A stretch of 64,000 nt of DNA from Oreohelix idahoensis (GCA_024509875.1 JAMPIV010018956.1:186001-250000); one strand, 5' to 3'. Numbered from the stretch's first letter, positions 1 to 11,170 are shown. Translations and numbers: made by a program. Notes: generated from the letters alone by a model not told the origin.

Positions 1-204
1 ACCAGTGCTCTCCAGGTTGTTCGTTGTGACGCCACTCCTCTTAGCTCTTGCACATTATTTAGGCCCAACGTTCTTCCTTCTCTTATTATTGTTCTTCTGA
101 GTGTTTCTTTTGGTCTTCCTTTTTTCCTCTTATCCTCGGGAACCCAAGTGAGCGCCTGTAGTGGTATTCTGTTGTTTTGCATTCGTAGGACATGACCGAT
201 ATAT

Positions 205-1368
205 CTTTTCTTTCCTTTTCTTTCTTTGGGTCTAATATTTTGCTGTGATACCCTGTTCAACCAAAACCCATTGAAGGGTTGCAAACGGTTATATTGGGGT
301 ATATAGTGTGTTAACATCTTCGCTGGTATCATTTTCCTAGTCCTGGAAATGATTAGCCCTGAAAAGGACTACTAGCTGACTGTCTGGATTCTTCGTCGTT
401 GCTTGTATTTTTATGGTGTCGTGGCGTTCTCATGGAGTTCCTTTCCTGCCTTATGGGTTACAAACGGTTGTATTGCGGTATATAGGGTGTTAGCGTTAGT
501 CTTCGTTGGTATCGCTTTCCGAGTCCTTGAGCTGATTGTTCCTGAAAAGGATCACTAGCTGCCTGTTCTGTAGCTACTTGTTGTCTGTTACCGTTTTGTG
601 TTGTTCAAAGGCTGTCGCTATTATTTTTGGTAGCATCTCCATTATGCTTTTTAAGATTACGTTTATTTCCGCTGCTTCTCTTCTTTCTAGTTTGCTTTGT
701 ATTTCCTGCACGATAGATGTCGAAAAACAGAAGAGTACATTCCTCCTGTTATGCAGTGCTCACACTGCCAACAATTCTCGCACACTAAGAAAACATGCAG
801 GAGAGAGGCAGTTTGTCGATACTGTGCGGGAAGTCACACTTACAATGAATGTCCTCATGCGAAAAATGATGATAACTATAAAGTGCGCAACTCCAACAGA
901 ACCTGCGCAAACTGTCCTGGGAACCACGGAGCAAGATACCGTGGCTGTCCGACCTTATATGAAACAAAGGCCATACTGAAGGAATCTGTAACCAAAAACA
1001 TCTCCTTCAGAGAAGCAAGAAACCGAGTGGCTTCAGGCGGCACTGGTAAACAAGAACAGCACACAAGAGCCCAGCTGATAAGACTAGCCACAGATATGCG
1101 AGACATAAAACAACAACTCAAAGTCGAGACGAACAAGCAACACAACGAAGACTCAGATGCCATAAGAGACGAAACAATAGGAGCCGTACAGAGCGCCCAG
1201 GCAATATTACAGGAAATGAAAACTATCAAACACGAGATAGAAGTCGACATCGCCAAACTCACAGAGCTAAAGGAAGAGAACGAAGAAATCCTCAAAAGAA
1301 TTGAAACAGAGAGAACGATCGCTGAGGATACCATTACAAAAAGTAGAGAACAAAACAAAGAAACTAAA
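205..1368 (+). mobile_element. RT-less retroelement carrying a CCHC gag-like ORF
   Basis: This 1164-bp insertion sits in LINE family A and is flanked by a 16-bp direct repeat (GACATGACCGATATAT at 189-204 and 1369-1384). The uninterrupted family A copy (10130-10170) has the site once, which proves the insertion. The long target-site duplication and the A-rich right end point to target-primed reverse transcription. The element holds two tandem 5' units and one ORF with zinc knuckles, but no RT or endonuclease. It is therefore a half-LINE moved in trans, or an internally primed and truncated LINE transcript. Confidence 0.8.
276..571 (+). repeat. Two diverged tandem units (~179 bp) at the 5' end of the half-LINE
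   Basis: The segment starting GGGTTGCAAACGG at 276 is repeated from 455 (GGGTTACAAACGG). Both copies run on through a TATATAG(T/G)GTGTTA stretch and a CCTGAAAAGGA motif. Tandem 5' monomers are known to act as promoters in several LINEs; that role here is inference. Confidence 0.65.
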
Positions 1369-1386
1369 GACATGACCGATATATGA
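697..1386 (+). pseudogene. Gag-like ORF1 protein with zinc knuckles (truncated)
   Basis: This frame encodes an RNA-binding ORF1-type protein of I/Jockey-like LINEs. Around residues 18-80 there are three cysteine clusters: CSHCQQFSHTKKTC, CRYCAGSHTYNEC and CANCPGNHGARYRGC. The first is CX2CX4HX4C and the others are related gag knuckles. The rest, about residues 100-220, is rich in Lys, Glu and Gln and likely forms a coiled coil. The last residues (DMTDI) come from the target-site duplication, so the protein end is an accident of insertion. The N-terminal part expected before the knuckles is missing or unrecognisable, and the first Met is not convincing. Family C at 4380-6535 is the kind of RNase-H LINE that could have supplied such an ORF1, but a direct link cannot be shown here. 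Confidence 0.7.
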
Positions 1387-2937
1387 CCATCGTCTTTTCC
1401 TTATATAGTCGGAGACATATTTCTGCCTAGAGTCTTCTCTTATTTGTCGATTAGTCTTGAATTCTTTCCAACTGATGTTCATGAGTTTTCTAAGACATTT
1501 GTTCTCGAATGTATTCAGCTTGTTCTCCAATGATTTTGTTATTTTCCAACTCTCACAGCGTATGTTAACACTGAGATAACATTTGAATTAAACAGACGAA
1601 GCTTGGTATGTCTATTCAATGATCGTAATTTCCAAATGTTTGATAATCTATTGAAGGCGCTAGCTGCCAAAGCAATTCTAGTATGGATTTCTCTTGTTGT
1701 GTCACCCTCCTGAGTCATTTTACTGCCTAAATAATTGAAACTTTCAACTTTCTGTAGTTTTTCCCCGTTCAAGATGATATCAAAGGTCTCGTTAGAAAAG
1801 TTCATAGCTTTAGTTTTAGAGGCATTTATTTGGAGACCTATTTTAACCGAGAGATGACACAAATTATTTACTGCTTCTTGGGATTGTCTGGGTGTTGAAC
1901 TTAAGAATGCTACATCATCTGCGAAATCCAGGTCCCCCAGGAATTTTCCATTTGTCCATTTTATACCTAATTGTTCATTGTGGGTATAGTTTCTCATAAC
2001 CCAATCAATAGCTATTCCAAAAAGTAGTGGTGACATAATACAGCCTTGTTTCACCACTGTTTCTACTGTAAACCATTCTGTATTCCCTTTATTTGTTCTA
2101 ACACAACATCTTGCATTGTCATATAGCGCTTTGATTATATTCACATATTTTGTTGGAAAACCATAGATTGTAAGTATCTTCCACAATGATGGGCGGTGTA
2201 GACTATCAAAGGCTTTTTGAAAATCGACGAAGGTGATAATAAGTGGCGAGTGCCTTTCCACTGATTCTTCTATAATTGTTCTTAGTGTGAATATTTGATC
2301 AATACATGATCGCTTCGGCCTGAAACCCGCTTGTTCTTCTCTGATCTTTTCGTCAGCATGCAATTTGAGTCTTTCTAACATCATGCAACATAATAATTTT
2401 CCAGGTACTGTTAATAGAGATATACCACGCCAGTTATTACAGTCTGATAGATCACCTTTCTTCGGTAACTTTACAATAATACTGTCTTTCCATTGTTGTG
2501 GTGGTTGTTCTTCTCTCCATACTTCATTTATAATATCTAAAATTCTCAAGAGGTTGTTGTCATTAACTGCTTTAATCATTTCCCCTGAAATTTCGTAAAC
2601 TCCAGCAGCTTTAAAATTTTTAAATCTTTTAACGGCTTGTTTGATCTCGTCCAGCGTGAATTCATCGCAAGTTATTGGCAAGGTGGTTGTGGGTGTTTCA
2701 TTATTAAAATCAGGTGTTACTGTTGGTGGTGGTCTGTTTAGCACCTCCATGAAGTGCTCAGCCCATCTCTTCATTTGTTCTTTTTCTGTTGGTATTGAAT
2801 TCCCTAATTTACCTTTAACAGGTGTTTCCATAGCAGTAGGCTGGTGACATAGTTGTTTTGTAATTTGATAAAGGCACCTACTATTACCAGTTCTTGCAGC
2901 ATTTTCAGCTTCTACGGCCAGTTCATTGATGAAATGT

Positions 2938-2940
<3 letters not shown>
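1385..2940 (-). pseudogene. Reverse transcriptase of LINE family A (broken)
   Basis: The minus-strand frame is open from 2940 to about 1556 and encodes an RT that would copy the element RNA at a nicked target. Visible motifs in order are a linker ending in KFKAAG-type residues, NNWRGISLL, EQAGFRPKRSC, the palm block FVDFQKAFDSL, VKQGCIMSPLLF and the catalytic FADD at about 1916-1930. A thumb with NYLGSKMT and SVLTY follows. Near 1556 one base is missing compared with the copy at 9935-10396 (CAGCGTATG against CAGCCATATG), which shifts the frame before the C-terminal CESW and GHVLR region. With no endonuclease domain and a frameshift, this copy should be inactive. Confidence 0.85.

Positions 2941-3012
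<72 letters not shown>
2940..3012. repeat. (AT)n microsatellite
   Basis: About 36 uninterrupted AT units mark the border of the family A LINE. Confidence 0.97.
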
Positions 3013-3014
<2 letters not shown>

Positions 3015-3279
3015 CTCTTAACGTAATTTGCTTTAAACTAAAGTGCCATATTACGCCACTCATAAAATCGACATCAATTTATTCTTGACAGTACAAATTC
3101 AAAATTCATTTTCTATAGCACTGTGTTTTACTCAAACAAAAATAAAAAGTGGAAACACTGGCAGCTACAATATTTTTGAGCAGTCTAAAAGATTTCATGT
3201 GTAAGTTTTGAAAATTGCCATTATTTATAAACAGATACGAGTAATACATGCCTTTGTCATCTTCAAATACAGTGCTCGC

Positions 3280-3574
3280 TCGCGTAGGTGACCTTGACGG
3301 TTCATAATTTCTTTTGCTCGATGTTGTTTATCAATTTAATTGTTAAAGGACAGTGTTTCTGCAGACCTCCATTTTGGATTTGTAATTTTAAAGCGACCTT
3401 AGTGTTTGTCGGGCGTTATTTTAGACAAGCTCGAAACTGTGTTGGCGATAGGTTCACTCTTTCTATCCTATGTAGTTTTGTTTTGTATTTTTTATTTGAC
3501 CCATTCACCAAAATGGATACGGTTTTAAGAAAACTGAAATCATTTCTTCTACCAGTTTGCTGAACACTGAGGAG
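3280..3574 (+). promoter_or_regulatory. Candidate promoter / 5' untranslated exon
   Basis: This stretch is less A+T-rich than its surroundings and shows no transposon similarity. It ends in CTGAGGAG followed by GTACGT, a good splice donor at 3575. It contains only a very short reading frame (MDTVLRKLKSFLLPVC, then stop), so if transcribed it would be leader sequence. It lies upstream of the zinc-finger exons on the same strand. This is inference; no TATA box or start site is proven. Confidence 0.25.
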
Positions 3575-3599
3575 GTACGTGCAGCGTTGGCGTAACTGG

Positions 3600-3632
3600 C
3601 AGTCCTTTTGAGGACAAGTCCTTTTCAGGGCT
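3600..3632 (+). other. Two adjacent short hairpins, one of histone stem-loop form
   Basis: At 3617-3632 AGTCCTTTTCAGGGCT folds as a 6-bp stem (one G-T pair) with a 4-base TTTC loop, the geometry of the histone mRNA 3' stem-loop. Just before it (about 3602-3615) GTCCTTTTGAGGAC forms a 5-bp hairpin. The flanks lack the usual ACCA/AAAG context and no histone ORF is nearby. Confidence 0.35.
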
Positions 3633-4379
3633 TCATCACGCTAGGAGATGGATAATGTTAGTTCTTGTTAGTACCTTGTGTCTATCAACCTTAGTCGGGC
3701 TAGCAGTCCTATTTCATACTAGCTGATGCATGCTAGTAGTTCTTTTTCCGAGCTTATATTTCATCAACACAGCGCTTCAGTTAACCGAGTTATTTTTGAA
3801 TGGCGAATGATATAACCATCGGGCTTTAATCTAGGTTGAAAGTAACATTCCTCGCCCTTAGAAGGCAAAACCTTAAACAACAAAATTTTTTCAGTAAGTG
3901 CATATGTTTTACCTACATGAAAACGTGATAAATTGGCCGATGAATCTTGTTATTATTTTATTTCTTCTAAATTTAATGATGAAAAATATCCAGTTCAACC
4001 TCTAATGATTTATTTTCGGGATTTATATTGTTTTCAATTCCAAATAATATGATCAACTGCCGATATGGAGAAAGTGGCTTCACACCTGTCAAATCATTAT
4101 AAATAGGGCAAATCATAATTACCAATTATGCTTGTATGTTTAAAAAAAAACAAGCAAAAAAAAAAAACATACACACACAAAACATAAACAATATAAAATC
4201 AAATAGAAACTCCAAACAAGAATAATATTAAGGGTGAGGGGTGTAAAGGCTTTGTGGTTCTAGTTAAATAACTGACTTTAATAGATATTTAATTGACTTT
4301 CATCTGTCAAAAATCATATGTATTGTAAGAACATCATCAGACCTTCACATTCCAAATTACTACATATTAACTTTCGTTC
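3633..4379. other. Unassigned A+T-rich DNA
   Basis: I see no long reading frame, no exon with both splice sites and no recognisable repeat, apart from short A-rich runs near 4141-4180. Confidence 0.5.
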
Positions 4380-6535
4380 TTGTTAATTATTGTTTGACTA
4401 TATTATGCAGTTCCCTAGGTCGGTCTTTTCTTAACACCTCTTCTATATTTATAGGTAAATTTGATGCCTGCAAATAATCTAATATTAGTGTTCTCAGTTG
4501 TTTGTACCTCTTACATTTTAACAAGAAATGCTCTATATTATTGTCTTGAAGACATCCTGCACAGTAAGGTTCTACTGTTCTGAAATAGCCTTGTCCCAGC
4601 TGTAGTCTGAGAAGTTTCTTATTACTGTGAATGTTCAATTCCCTAGATATCTGACATTTTCTTGTTGGAGCTTAGCACATCTTATATGCATGTCTTCCTT
4701 TCACATTTTATTCCCATTCTGCTTTCCATTCATCTGTTATTAAATCTTTAATTAAGCTCCTAATCTCTGATTTACTCATCGCTACATTTATTAGATTGTT
4801 ATCAGAACTACCCCTCTGGTTTCTTTATCTGCCTTTTCATTTCACTCTATGCCAACATGTGAAGGTACCCAAGTGATTAAGACTGAACATCCTCTGGAAT
4901 ATAAGTATGTAGTAGCCAGTAATATCTCCTCTGCTATATCAGGTCTACTGCATTCTCATAAGTTTCTAAGTGCTTGAATTATTGAAAGAGAGTCAGTTAA
5001 AATTGTTAGTTTCATGAGAGAGTTATTAGAGAATATGTCTAGTGTGTTTAGTATTGCTACCTCTCTGCAGTGAAAATGGATGTATTTTCAGTGATTCTGT
5101 ACTCTTTGTCATTTTTCCATATTGGAATATATATTCCTATCCTCAATTTGCCATCCTCTCCCTTGGATCCATCTGTGTACACAATAATGCTTTCTTTTCA
5201 TCAATCCATCAATACCCTTTAGCTCCCCAAGGAGCATAGGCCTTCAACAAACACATGCCAAATCTTCCTGTCCTGTACCATCTGCTCAAGTTCTTTCCAT
5301 GTTATTCTCATCATGTTCACCTCTTTTTTCCAGTTCTCTTCTCCATGTGTTTTTGAGTCTCCCTTGGCCTCTCTTTCCCTGTGGATTCCAGAACAAGGAC
5401 TGCCTTGTAATGCTATCAACACGTTTCCTCAGTGTGTGTCCTATCCATCGCCATCATCTTCTTCTCATCTCTTGTTCCACTGGCACTTGTCTAGTTCTTG
5501 TCATCAGTTCCATGATGGTAACCTTGTCATACCATTTTAATCCCTCTATTTTATGCAAGCACACATTTATGAAAGTCTGTAGCTTTTTGGTTGTTGTCTT
5601 TGTTGTTCTCCATGTCTCAGAGCCATACAATAGGACTGACTTCACATTTGAGTTGAAGATTCTTATTTTGGTTTTGGACTTGATTTCTCTTGTTCTCCGT
5701 ATGTTTCCCAATGCAATGAAAGATGCCTTTGCTGTTTGTATTCTTATTTTGATATCACTGTCTGTTTCTCCAACTTTGTCTATATTACTTCCAAGATATG
5801 TGTACAATTCTATATCTTTTAGTGGAGTTTCTTCAAGTTCAACCTTGTTATCATTTCTTGCATTTATTCTCATAATCTTTGTCTTTTCCCTGTGTATACA
5901 CAGTCTTTTCATCGTTGTTGTATATATTTATTGGCTGTCTTAATATTTTCTATATTATTTGATTTCTTAAGTATTTCTGCTAGGTAGTCCATGTCTGGTG
6001 TCTTGATCTCCCAGGGTGGAATTACTGGCTTATATTCACAACTGTTTTTAATTGATGTAATTAAAGTACCCACATGAACAATTTTCTCCATACACTTCCA
6101 TCCTGTAGGGTATCTATTGGCATTCATTGGATTGACCTGAGTTATTAGTTGACATCTGGTAAAAGCAGTATGTGCTGGGTGAGAGGTATCTAACATAACT
6201 TTGTTCATGTGATTTAGTTTTCACTCATTTCTCTGTAATTCTAAGGGTAGAATTCCTAAAGCCATCTCTAGAGCTCCCATTGATGTTAATCTGATTGTAC
6301 CTGCTATTCTACATAAAGTTTGATGCTGAATTCTGTCTAATTTGATTTCATAACTCTGTGCAGCAGAGTCATATATTATACTTTCATTATCTATTTTTCC
6401 TCTAATAAAAAATTTATAAAAAGTGAGCATTGCCTCAGTGCTTGCACCCCATCCATTACCTTTCAAATACCTTAACAAATTAGTTATTTCTCTGCAAGAC
6501 TCCACTAGTTTATCTATATTACTGGACAAAAGTTA
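4380..6535 (-). mobile_element. LINE family C relic with RNase H (I/Jockey-like ORF2 3' half)
   Basis: Minus-strand remains of an ORF2 read from right to left. At 6530-6221 is the post-RT region (LRYLKGNGWGAS, AGTIRLTSMGALE). At 6208-5914 is a linker. At about 5220-4780 is an RNase H domain with TDGS, an ILTDSLS-type strand and WVPSHVG followed by ADKET. At 4640-4387 is the C-terminal Cys/His region (CAGC...HFLLKC). Several stops and shifts break the frame, and the endonuclease and RT palm are absent. RNase H next to a non-LTR RT tail is typical of I-group and some Jockey-group elements. A family D LINE fragment is inserted at 5204-5903. Confidence 0.75.
5204..5903 (-). mobile_element. LINE family D 3' fragment nested in family C
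   Basis: A 5'-truncated insertion with a 10-bp target-site duplication TCTTTTCATC (5194-5203 and 5904-5913). In minus sense it encodes the RT thumb and C-terminal tail: VELEETPL, YTYLGSNIDKVG, SVLLYGSETWR, then about 5450-5222 a tail ending WHVFVEGLCSLGS. It ends in a short TTGATGGATT-type 3' tail at 5204-5220. The same coding sequence recurs at 11750-12598 and, mirrored, at 12655-15445. The frame is broken near 5455. Confidence 0.85.
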
Positions 6536-7085
6536 AGGGCCGCCATTCAGTTTAGACAAGGTTTATATAATTGATTGGCAAACTGTAAAGACAAGTGAGA
6601 ATGTCATTAAAACTGAGCTCAGATAAATGTGTATACATTTCTGTGTACTCAAGGTTAATTTTTTTAAACGTCCAAAAACTGGGTCACTTTAACCCGCACG
6701 TGAAAATTGCCATTGTTGCTGCAAAAACTCATTGTTTTTGCAACACGCCCCACTAGTTCAAAAGGTGAAAAAGTGAGTTGAATTTGAATGCATGTGGAAA
6801 ATGATCATCGGTAAAGAGTTTTCACCATTGGTATGCAATAAATCAGTATGACAAGTGGTCAAAATGATCACTGCATTAGCCATGCCACCAAGGAGAAGTC
6901 TCAGCACTGTAGACCGTGGTTGAGCCATGGCATGGATTCAGGATGGTCAATCTGTTCATCATGTTGCAAGATGTTTAGCAGTGTCCCACTCTACCATTCA
7001 GAGACTTCTTGAGAGATTTCAAGCAACCGGACATTTGGAAAATCGACCCTGCTCAGGACGTCCTCGGTGTACAACCAGGCTTTAT
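6522..7085 (+). pseudogene. Tc1-like transposase relic (N-terminal HTH part)
   Basis: From the ATG at 6892 the + strand encodes the N-terminal DNA-binding region of a Tc1-type transposase: MPPRRSLSTVDRG, a stop, AMAWIQDGQSVHHVARCLAV, STIQRLLERFQATGH and RPCSGRPRCTT. This is the two-helix-turn-helix arrangement with the GRPR hook. The upstream 370 bases would be the left terminal region; its outer edge, near the TACTGGACAAAAGTT-type sequence at 6522-6536, overlaps the end of LINE family C and is uncertain. No catalytic DDE part follows, so this is a 5' fragment. Confidence 0.75.
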
Positions 7086-8114
7086 TTAGTGTGGGAATAA
7101 TACATATCTGTATGCACTGCCATCAAGCCCAAAGGCTACTCAATGAATCCTTGTAACTATATGTTTATGCATCATATAGTCTGCGCTATACGTTTCATTC
7201 TACCAGTGAGGAGTGCTTCATAGAGCAGGAATCATCCTGACTAAATATAAACCTGCCATGACAATTTCGCACTATGGAGTGACCTCTGCTATGTCCCATT
7301 CTACGATTGGGATTTCTGAACTCTACTATAACCTTATGGGACCACGTACATATATATGGTCGGACAATGCTGTATTTGTTTTCCTTCTTGCTATAATCAT
7401 TTATTAGTTGATTGATGTCCAGCTCTACTGTTCCATTACCTCAAGCTCTGCACTGCCTACCAAGGCTGTTGATGACTTGCTAATAAAATATTGAGTTCTC
7501 ACCTTACTTACTCCACTCTTCTCTTTTGAATATATTTTTAACTGTGTTCACGTGCCATTCATAACATCCCTCTTTATTCTTACTCCTTTTATGCCAACTA
7601 TGTTCCCATGTGGGGGGGGGGGGGGGGGGTCTTCTGTCTGTGGTTAGAAGCATATAGGCTTTTTGACTGGGCCATCACATATCTGGATCTAATGAATACT
7701 GATCCAGTCATGTACTTCATAGTCACAGTAGGTATATCTCATGCACAGCCCATGACGATATGCATCTCTTCATTTTGATTGTGTTCCCAGGCATTTACAT
7801 TGTAATATTGACAGAATGAATATTCCCATCTCATATTTGATTACTGACATGACCAGCTGATGATATAGGAGAAACATTAGTCTCTGCTCCAAGTGTGTAG
7901 CAGTTATTGTTTGCAAAGCTGCCAGACCTAACTAGTACTTTTGTATGATCAGCTCAACATGGTACTTGTAACGTGAACTAGATTTGTTCTATAATTATTA
8001 TATGGTACTGTAATAAAAGGGAAAGATGACTTTAATCAGCAAAATTGTCATGTTTAAAAGCACACAAATTATGCAGTGGTAGGAAATTTATGCATCTGAG
8101 AACACACCAGACTA
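7086..8114. other. Unassigned intron-like DNA with an 18-bp poly-G run
   Basis: No gene is supported. A run of 18 G lies at 7612-7629. The rest is A+T-rich with only short frames. Confidence 0.5.
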
Positions 8115-8362
8115 CATTTATTCCTGTGAGAATACACCCCCTGCTTTACATTTATTCCTGTGAGAACACACCTACTTACATTTATTCCTGTGAGAACACA
8201 CCCCCTACCTTACATTTATTCCTGTGAGAACACACCCCCTACTTTACATTTATTCTTGTGAGAACACACCCCCTACCTTACATTCCTGTGAGAACACACC
8301 CCCTACTTTACATTTATTCCTGTGAGAACACACCCCATACTTTACATTTATTCCTTTGAGAA
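8115..8362. repeat. 34-bp minisatellite, about 7 units
   Basis: Tandem units of the form ACATTTATTCCTGTGAGAAC plus ACACCCCCTACTTT. One unit is shortened by loss of TTTATT (near 8281). Variation is mostly single bases. Confidence 0.9.
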
Positions 8363-9332
8363 TACTAGTTTTGAATAATGTGAGGTCCTCATTTGTGCTT
8401 CTCTAGCATAAAATATGACAACACTGTACCTGACAGGATGCCGAAAGGTAAGGAACAGCAGAGATCTATTGCTCACAGAATGAAATAAAGTGGCTAAATG
8501 GGAAAATGTATTTCAAATTTCCTTCATTTAGTTCATTATTCTGTGATAGAATCTACTAAAATGTTGCACTTTCAGGCAACATTTGTAACATGTCTGCATA
8601 CCTGATTTCAAGAACAGTGCAGAAAAAAAAATATTTTGTAAAAATTCCCATTTTTAGATGTTTATATTAAATAAAACTTAGATTCTGGCTATCAAATGGT
8701 AAAAGTTACATTTTTTTAAACATGACCTTACACGCATTTAGTATACATTTGAAAATCTCTGAATCACTCAGAAAAATCAATAAAGCACAAACTGTTTAAA
8801 ATGCCATCACAGACATACTATCAACAAACATGTATAACACAATGTTTTAATCAGCTAAAATGTTTCTATATGGCTGCTAATTGTCATAGTTGATGTTTGT
8901 TACCAGTACATGTTGTTTATAACTCTCAGGTCTTTACCATCTATGTTGATGAATTCTAACATTTTTTTAATTCTTTCACAAATTTTCTATCTCAAGTGCC
9001 TTATTGTTGTGTATAAAGCACAGGTATGGATAGATTATAGGTAGAAGTTTTAATTTTAAAAGTTGATAAAAAAACACAGTTTGCACTTGACAGCTCAGAA
9101 TCATTCAGAAGAAAATTAATATGGCAAAGACTAGAATGTGACATTAAACATACTACCATTACACATGTATCACTCTTCCTTATATTTTCAGTTTATTATA
9201 TTTTTTTTTTCACCATTATTAAAAAAACAAAAAGCTTTCAGTGAAATTTCTTGTGATATCAATATCTCAAATAACCAGCATGTAACTAATTGTCTAAGAT
9301 TTTGTTACATATAATTCATTTTTTCTTTTCAG
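8363..9332. other. Intron-like DNA, no confident gene
   Basis: A short segment at about 8407-8447 has a pyrimidine-AG before it and GTAAGG after it (ATGCCGAAAG then GTAAGG) and could be a small exon. Its phase does not fit the exon chain starting at 9333, so I leave it open. Confidence 0.4.
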
Positions 9333-9408
9333 ATTGCAAAAAAAAATATGGAACAAGATCCCATTCTTGGATCAAAAAATAAAACAGGACATCAGTACAG
9401 ATTTGAAA
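9333..9408 (+). CDS. Zinc-finger gene, upstream coding exon (first one recognised)
   Basis: A 76-bp exon. It is preceded by a pyrimidine-rich tract and AG (9331-9332) and followed by GTAAAT (9409). Read with one base completing a previous codon, it gives an open 25-codon frame ending ...QDISTDLK, in phase with the next exon. The preceding exon and the start codon were not found. It is the least certain exon of the chain because a second open frame exists, but only this frame continues into the next exon without a stop. Confidence 0.5.
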
Positions 9409-9722
9409 GTAAATTTTCTTTGTAATTCTTGATTATAAATTATTATACAGCCAAAGTAAGTTAAACTGAGAAGTCTGTTAAAATATTGTCTATTTAAACA
9501 TTTTATTACTTATTGCTGGGTTTTTTGTGTTTTTTTCCTATAACAGTGTCATATATGTAAATGTAATGTAAGCTCTTCATGAGGGACAGAAAAATAAAAC
9601 AGTTGAGAAATGAAAACAATTTTCATACATATAAATTTATCATGCAGTTGTCAGACTGGGACAATGTTTAAGACTAAAGTGGTTTCTTTCAAACTTGAAT
9701 ATGTTCAATATTTTGTTTTCAG

Positions 9723-9837
9723 GGACACACAGTGAAGATAGAAACTGAAGACAAAGAAGATGGTCATGTTCCTGCAGGGAGAGAGAGTATGAGGACCAGT
9801 TCCACATCTGTATATCCTGCTGGGGATAATTTACTCA
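9723..9837 (+). CDS. Zinc-finger gene, acidic linker exon
   Basis: A 115-bp exon between TTTTGTTTTCAG and GTAATG. It encodes GHTVKIETEDKEDGH followed by a Ser/Thr-rich stretch. VKIETED-type acidic segments are common upstream of C2H2 finger arrays in invertebrate genes. Only one frame is open; it starts in phase 0 and ends in phase 1, exactly as the next exon needs. A LINE inserted about 100 bp downstream in the intron. Confidence 0.65.
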
Positions 9838-9934
9838 GTAATGCTTTATAACTTTTTAACATAAATGTAACCTGTACTCAGTATGTTACCACTATCAACA
9901 AATATGTAACATAATAAATGTTATTTATACTGTT

Positions 9935-10396
9935 TAATTCAAATGTTATCTCAGTGTTAACATATGGCTGTGAGAGTTGGAAAATAACAAAATCATTGGA
10001 GAACAAGCTGAATACATTCGAGAACAAATGTCTTAGAAAACTCATGAACATCAGTTGGAAAGAATTCAAGACTAATCGACAAATAAGAGAAGACTCTAGG
10101 CAGAAATATGTCTCCGACTATATAAGGAAAAGACGATGGTCATATATCGGTCATGTCCTACGAATGCAAAACAACAGAATACCACTACAGGCGCTCACTT
10201 GGGTTCCTGAGGGTAAGCGGAAAAAAGGAAGACCAAAAGAAACACTCAGAAGAACAATAATAAGAGAAGGAAGAACGTTGGGCCTAAATAATGTGCAAGA
10301 GCTAAGAGGAGTGGCGTCACAACGAACAACCTGGAGAGCACTGGTTTCTGCCTTATGCGCCGTGTTTGGCGCTTAAAGAATTTATTATTATTATTA
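9935..10396 (+). mobile_element. LINE family A, short 3' copy with ATT tail
   Basis: A 5'-truncated copy containing only the C-terminal coding end: SVLTYGCESW, NISWKEFKTN, GHVLRMQNN, EGKRKKGRPKET and the terminal region. It ends in a TAA and an (ATT)n tail (10376-10396). A 10-bp target-site duplication TTATACTGTT flanks it (9925-9934 and 10397-10406). It is the best reference for the broken copy at 1-2940. Confidence 0.85.
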
Positions 10397-10400
10397 TTAT

Positions 10401-11170
10401 ACTGTTGATGAGACAGGTCTGTATTACAGAGATGGCATTTGCTGATGATGTTGCCCTGATTGCTAAGTCAGAGACACATCTCCAATCGAATCTGCAAGTC
10501 TAGAAGGAAGAGCTGGAGAAGAGAGGGATGGTCATAAGCAGCTCTAAAACAAAATCCATGGTGATATCACGAGAAGAAAGAAATCAGATTAAACTGGTAG
10601 AACAGGTCCTGGAGCAGGTTGACAATTTAAATACCTCAGAGCTGTTATAGACTGGAAGGGAAGCATCAAAGAAGAGTTGGCCACTCAAAAGCAGCAGCTG
10701 GGAGACTTTTTCAGGCCAAAAATCAAGGATTCCTCAGCAAGAGAGAGGTTGCTGAGAAAACAAAAATGGCTGTATACCGCTACACCTATGTCCCAATCTT
10801 GATGTATGGATGCGAGTCATGGGCAATGACTACAACCCACAAAAGCCAGATCCAAACCTCAGAAATGAGGTATCTGAGTAAGGTAGTTGAAGTAACAAGA
10901 AGAGACATGGGTCGCAACCAGACGATACATCAAGGTCTAAAATGCCACCATCTGCAGACCCAAGTAGAACAGTTCCAACTAAGATGGTTTGGCTATGTCT
11001 GCAGAATGGGAGAAGATCGGCCACTACGACAAGCATGGGGAAACTAATAGCAAGGGATCCAGACCTCAAGGACAACCCAGAGTCCACTGCGAGGACAACA
11101 TTAGACAATCTTTGAAGGACTGAGGACTAGAATTCAGACTCTAGAATAAAGGATTGTTGACAAGAAAGAG
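10401..11170 (+). mobile_element. LINE family B, 3' part
   Basis: The + strand encodes the catalytic palm onward: a degenerate AFADDVALIAKSE equivalent at about 10436-10470, then the thumb (VYRYTYVPILMYGCESWAMTT) and the tail (FGYVCRMGEDRPLRQAWG). Frameshifts and a stop break it. The sequence aligns with 47633-48396 (minus) and with the A-to-G altered copy at 42608-43593. It starts abruptly a few bases after the family A tail at 10396. Confidence 0.8.

Larger units (their letters stand above)
1..2940 (-). mobile_element. LINE family A copy, 5'-truncated, split by a later insertion
   Basis: A non-LTR retrotransposon lies on the minus strand. Its RT domain occupies 1385-2940, and its C-terminal tail region is split into 1385-1555 and 1-204. 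The tail matches the second family A copy at 9935-10396 almost base for base, so the two can be aligned across the inserted 205-1368. The right border (the 5' end in element sense) is an AT microsatellite at 2940. The extreme 3' end, about 60 bases by comparison with the other copy, lies outside the window. The element has lost its endonuclease half. The clade is uncertain: the RT and the C-terminal GH(V/I)LR and KGRPKET-type motifs resemble the RTE/CR1-like 'endonuclease-reverse transcriptase' group. Confidence 0.88.

Noticed and set aside
8407..8447. A start exon (ATGCCGAAAG before GTAAGG) for the zinc-finger gene
   Set aside because: Splice-like borders exist, but its phase is incompatible with the open frame through 9333-9837.
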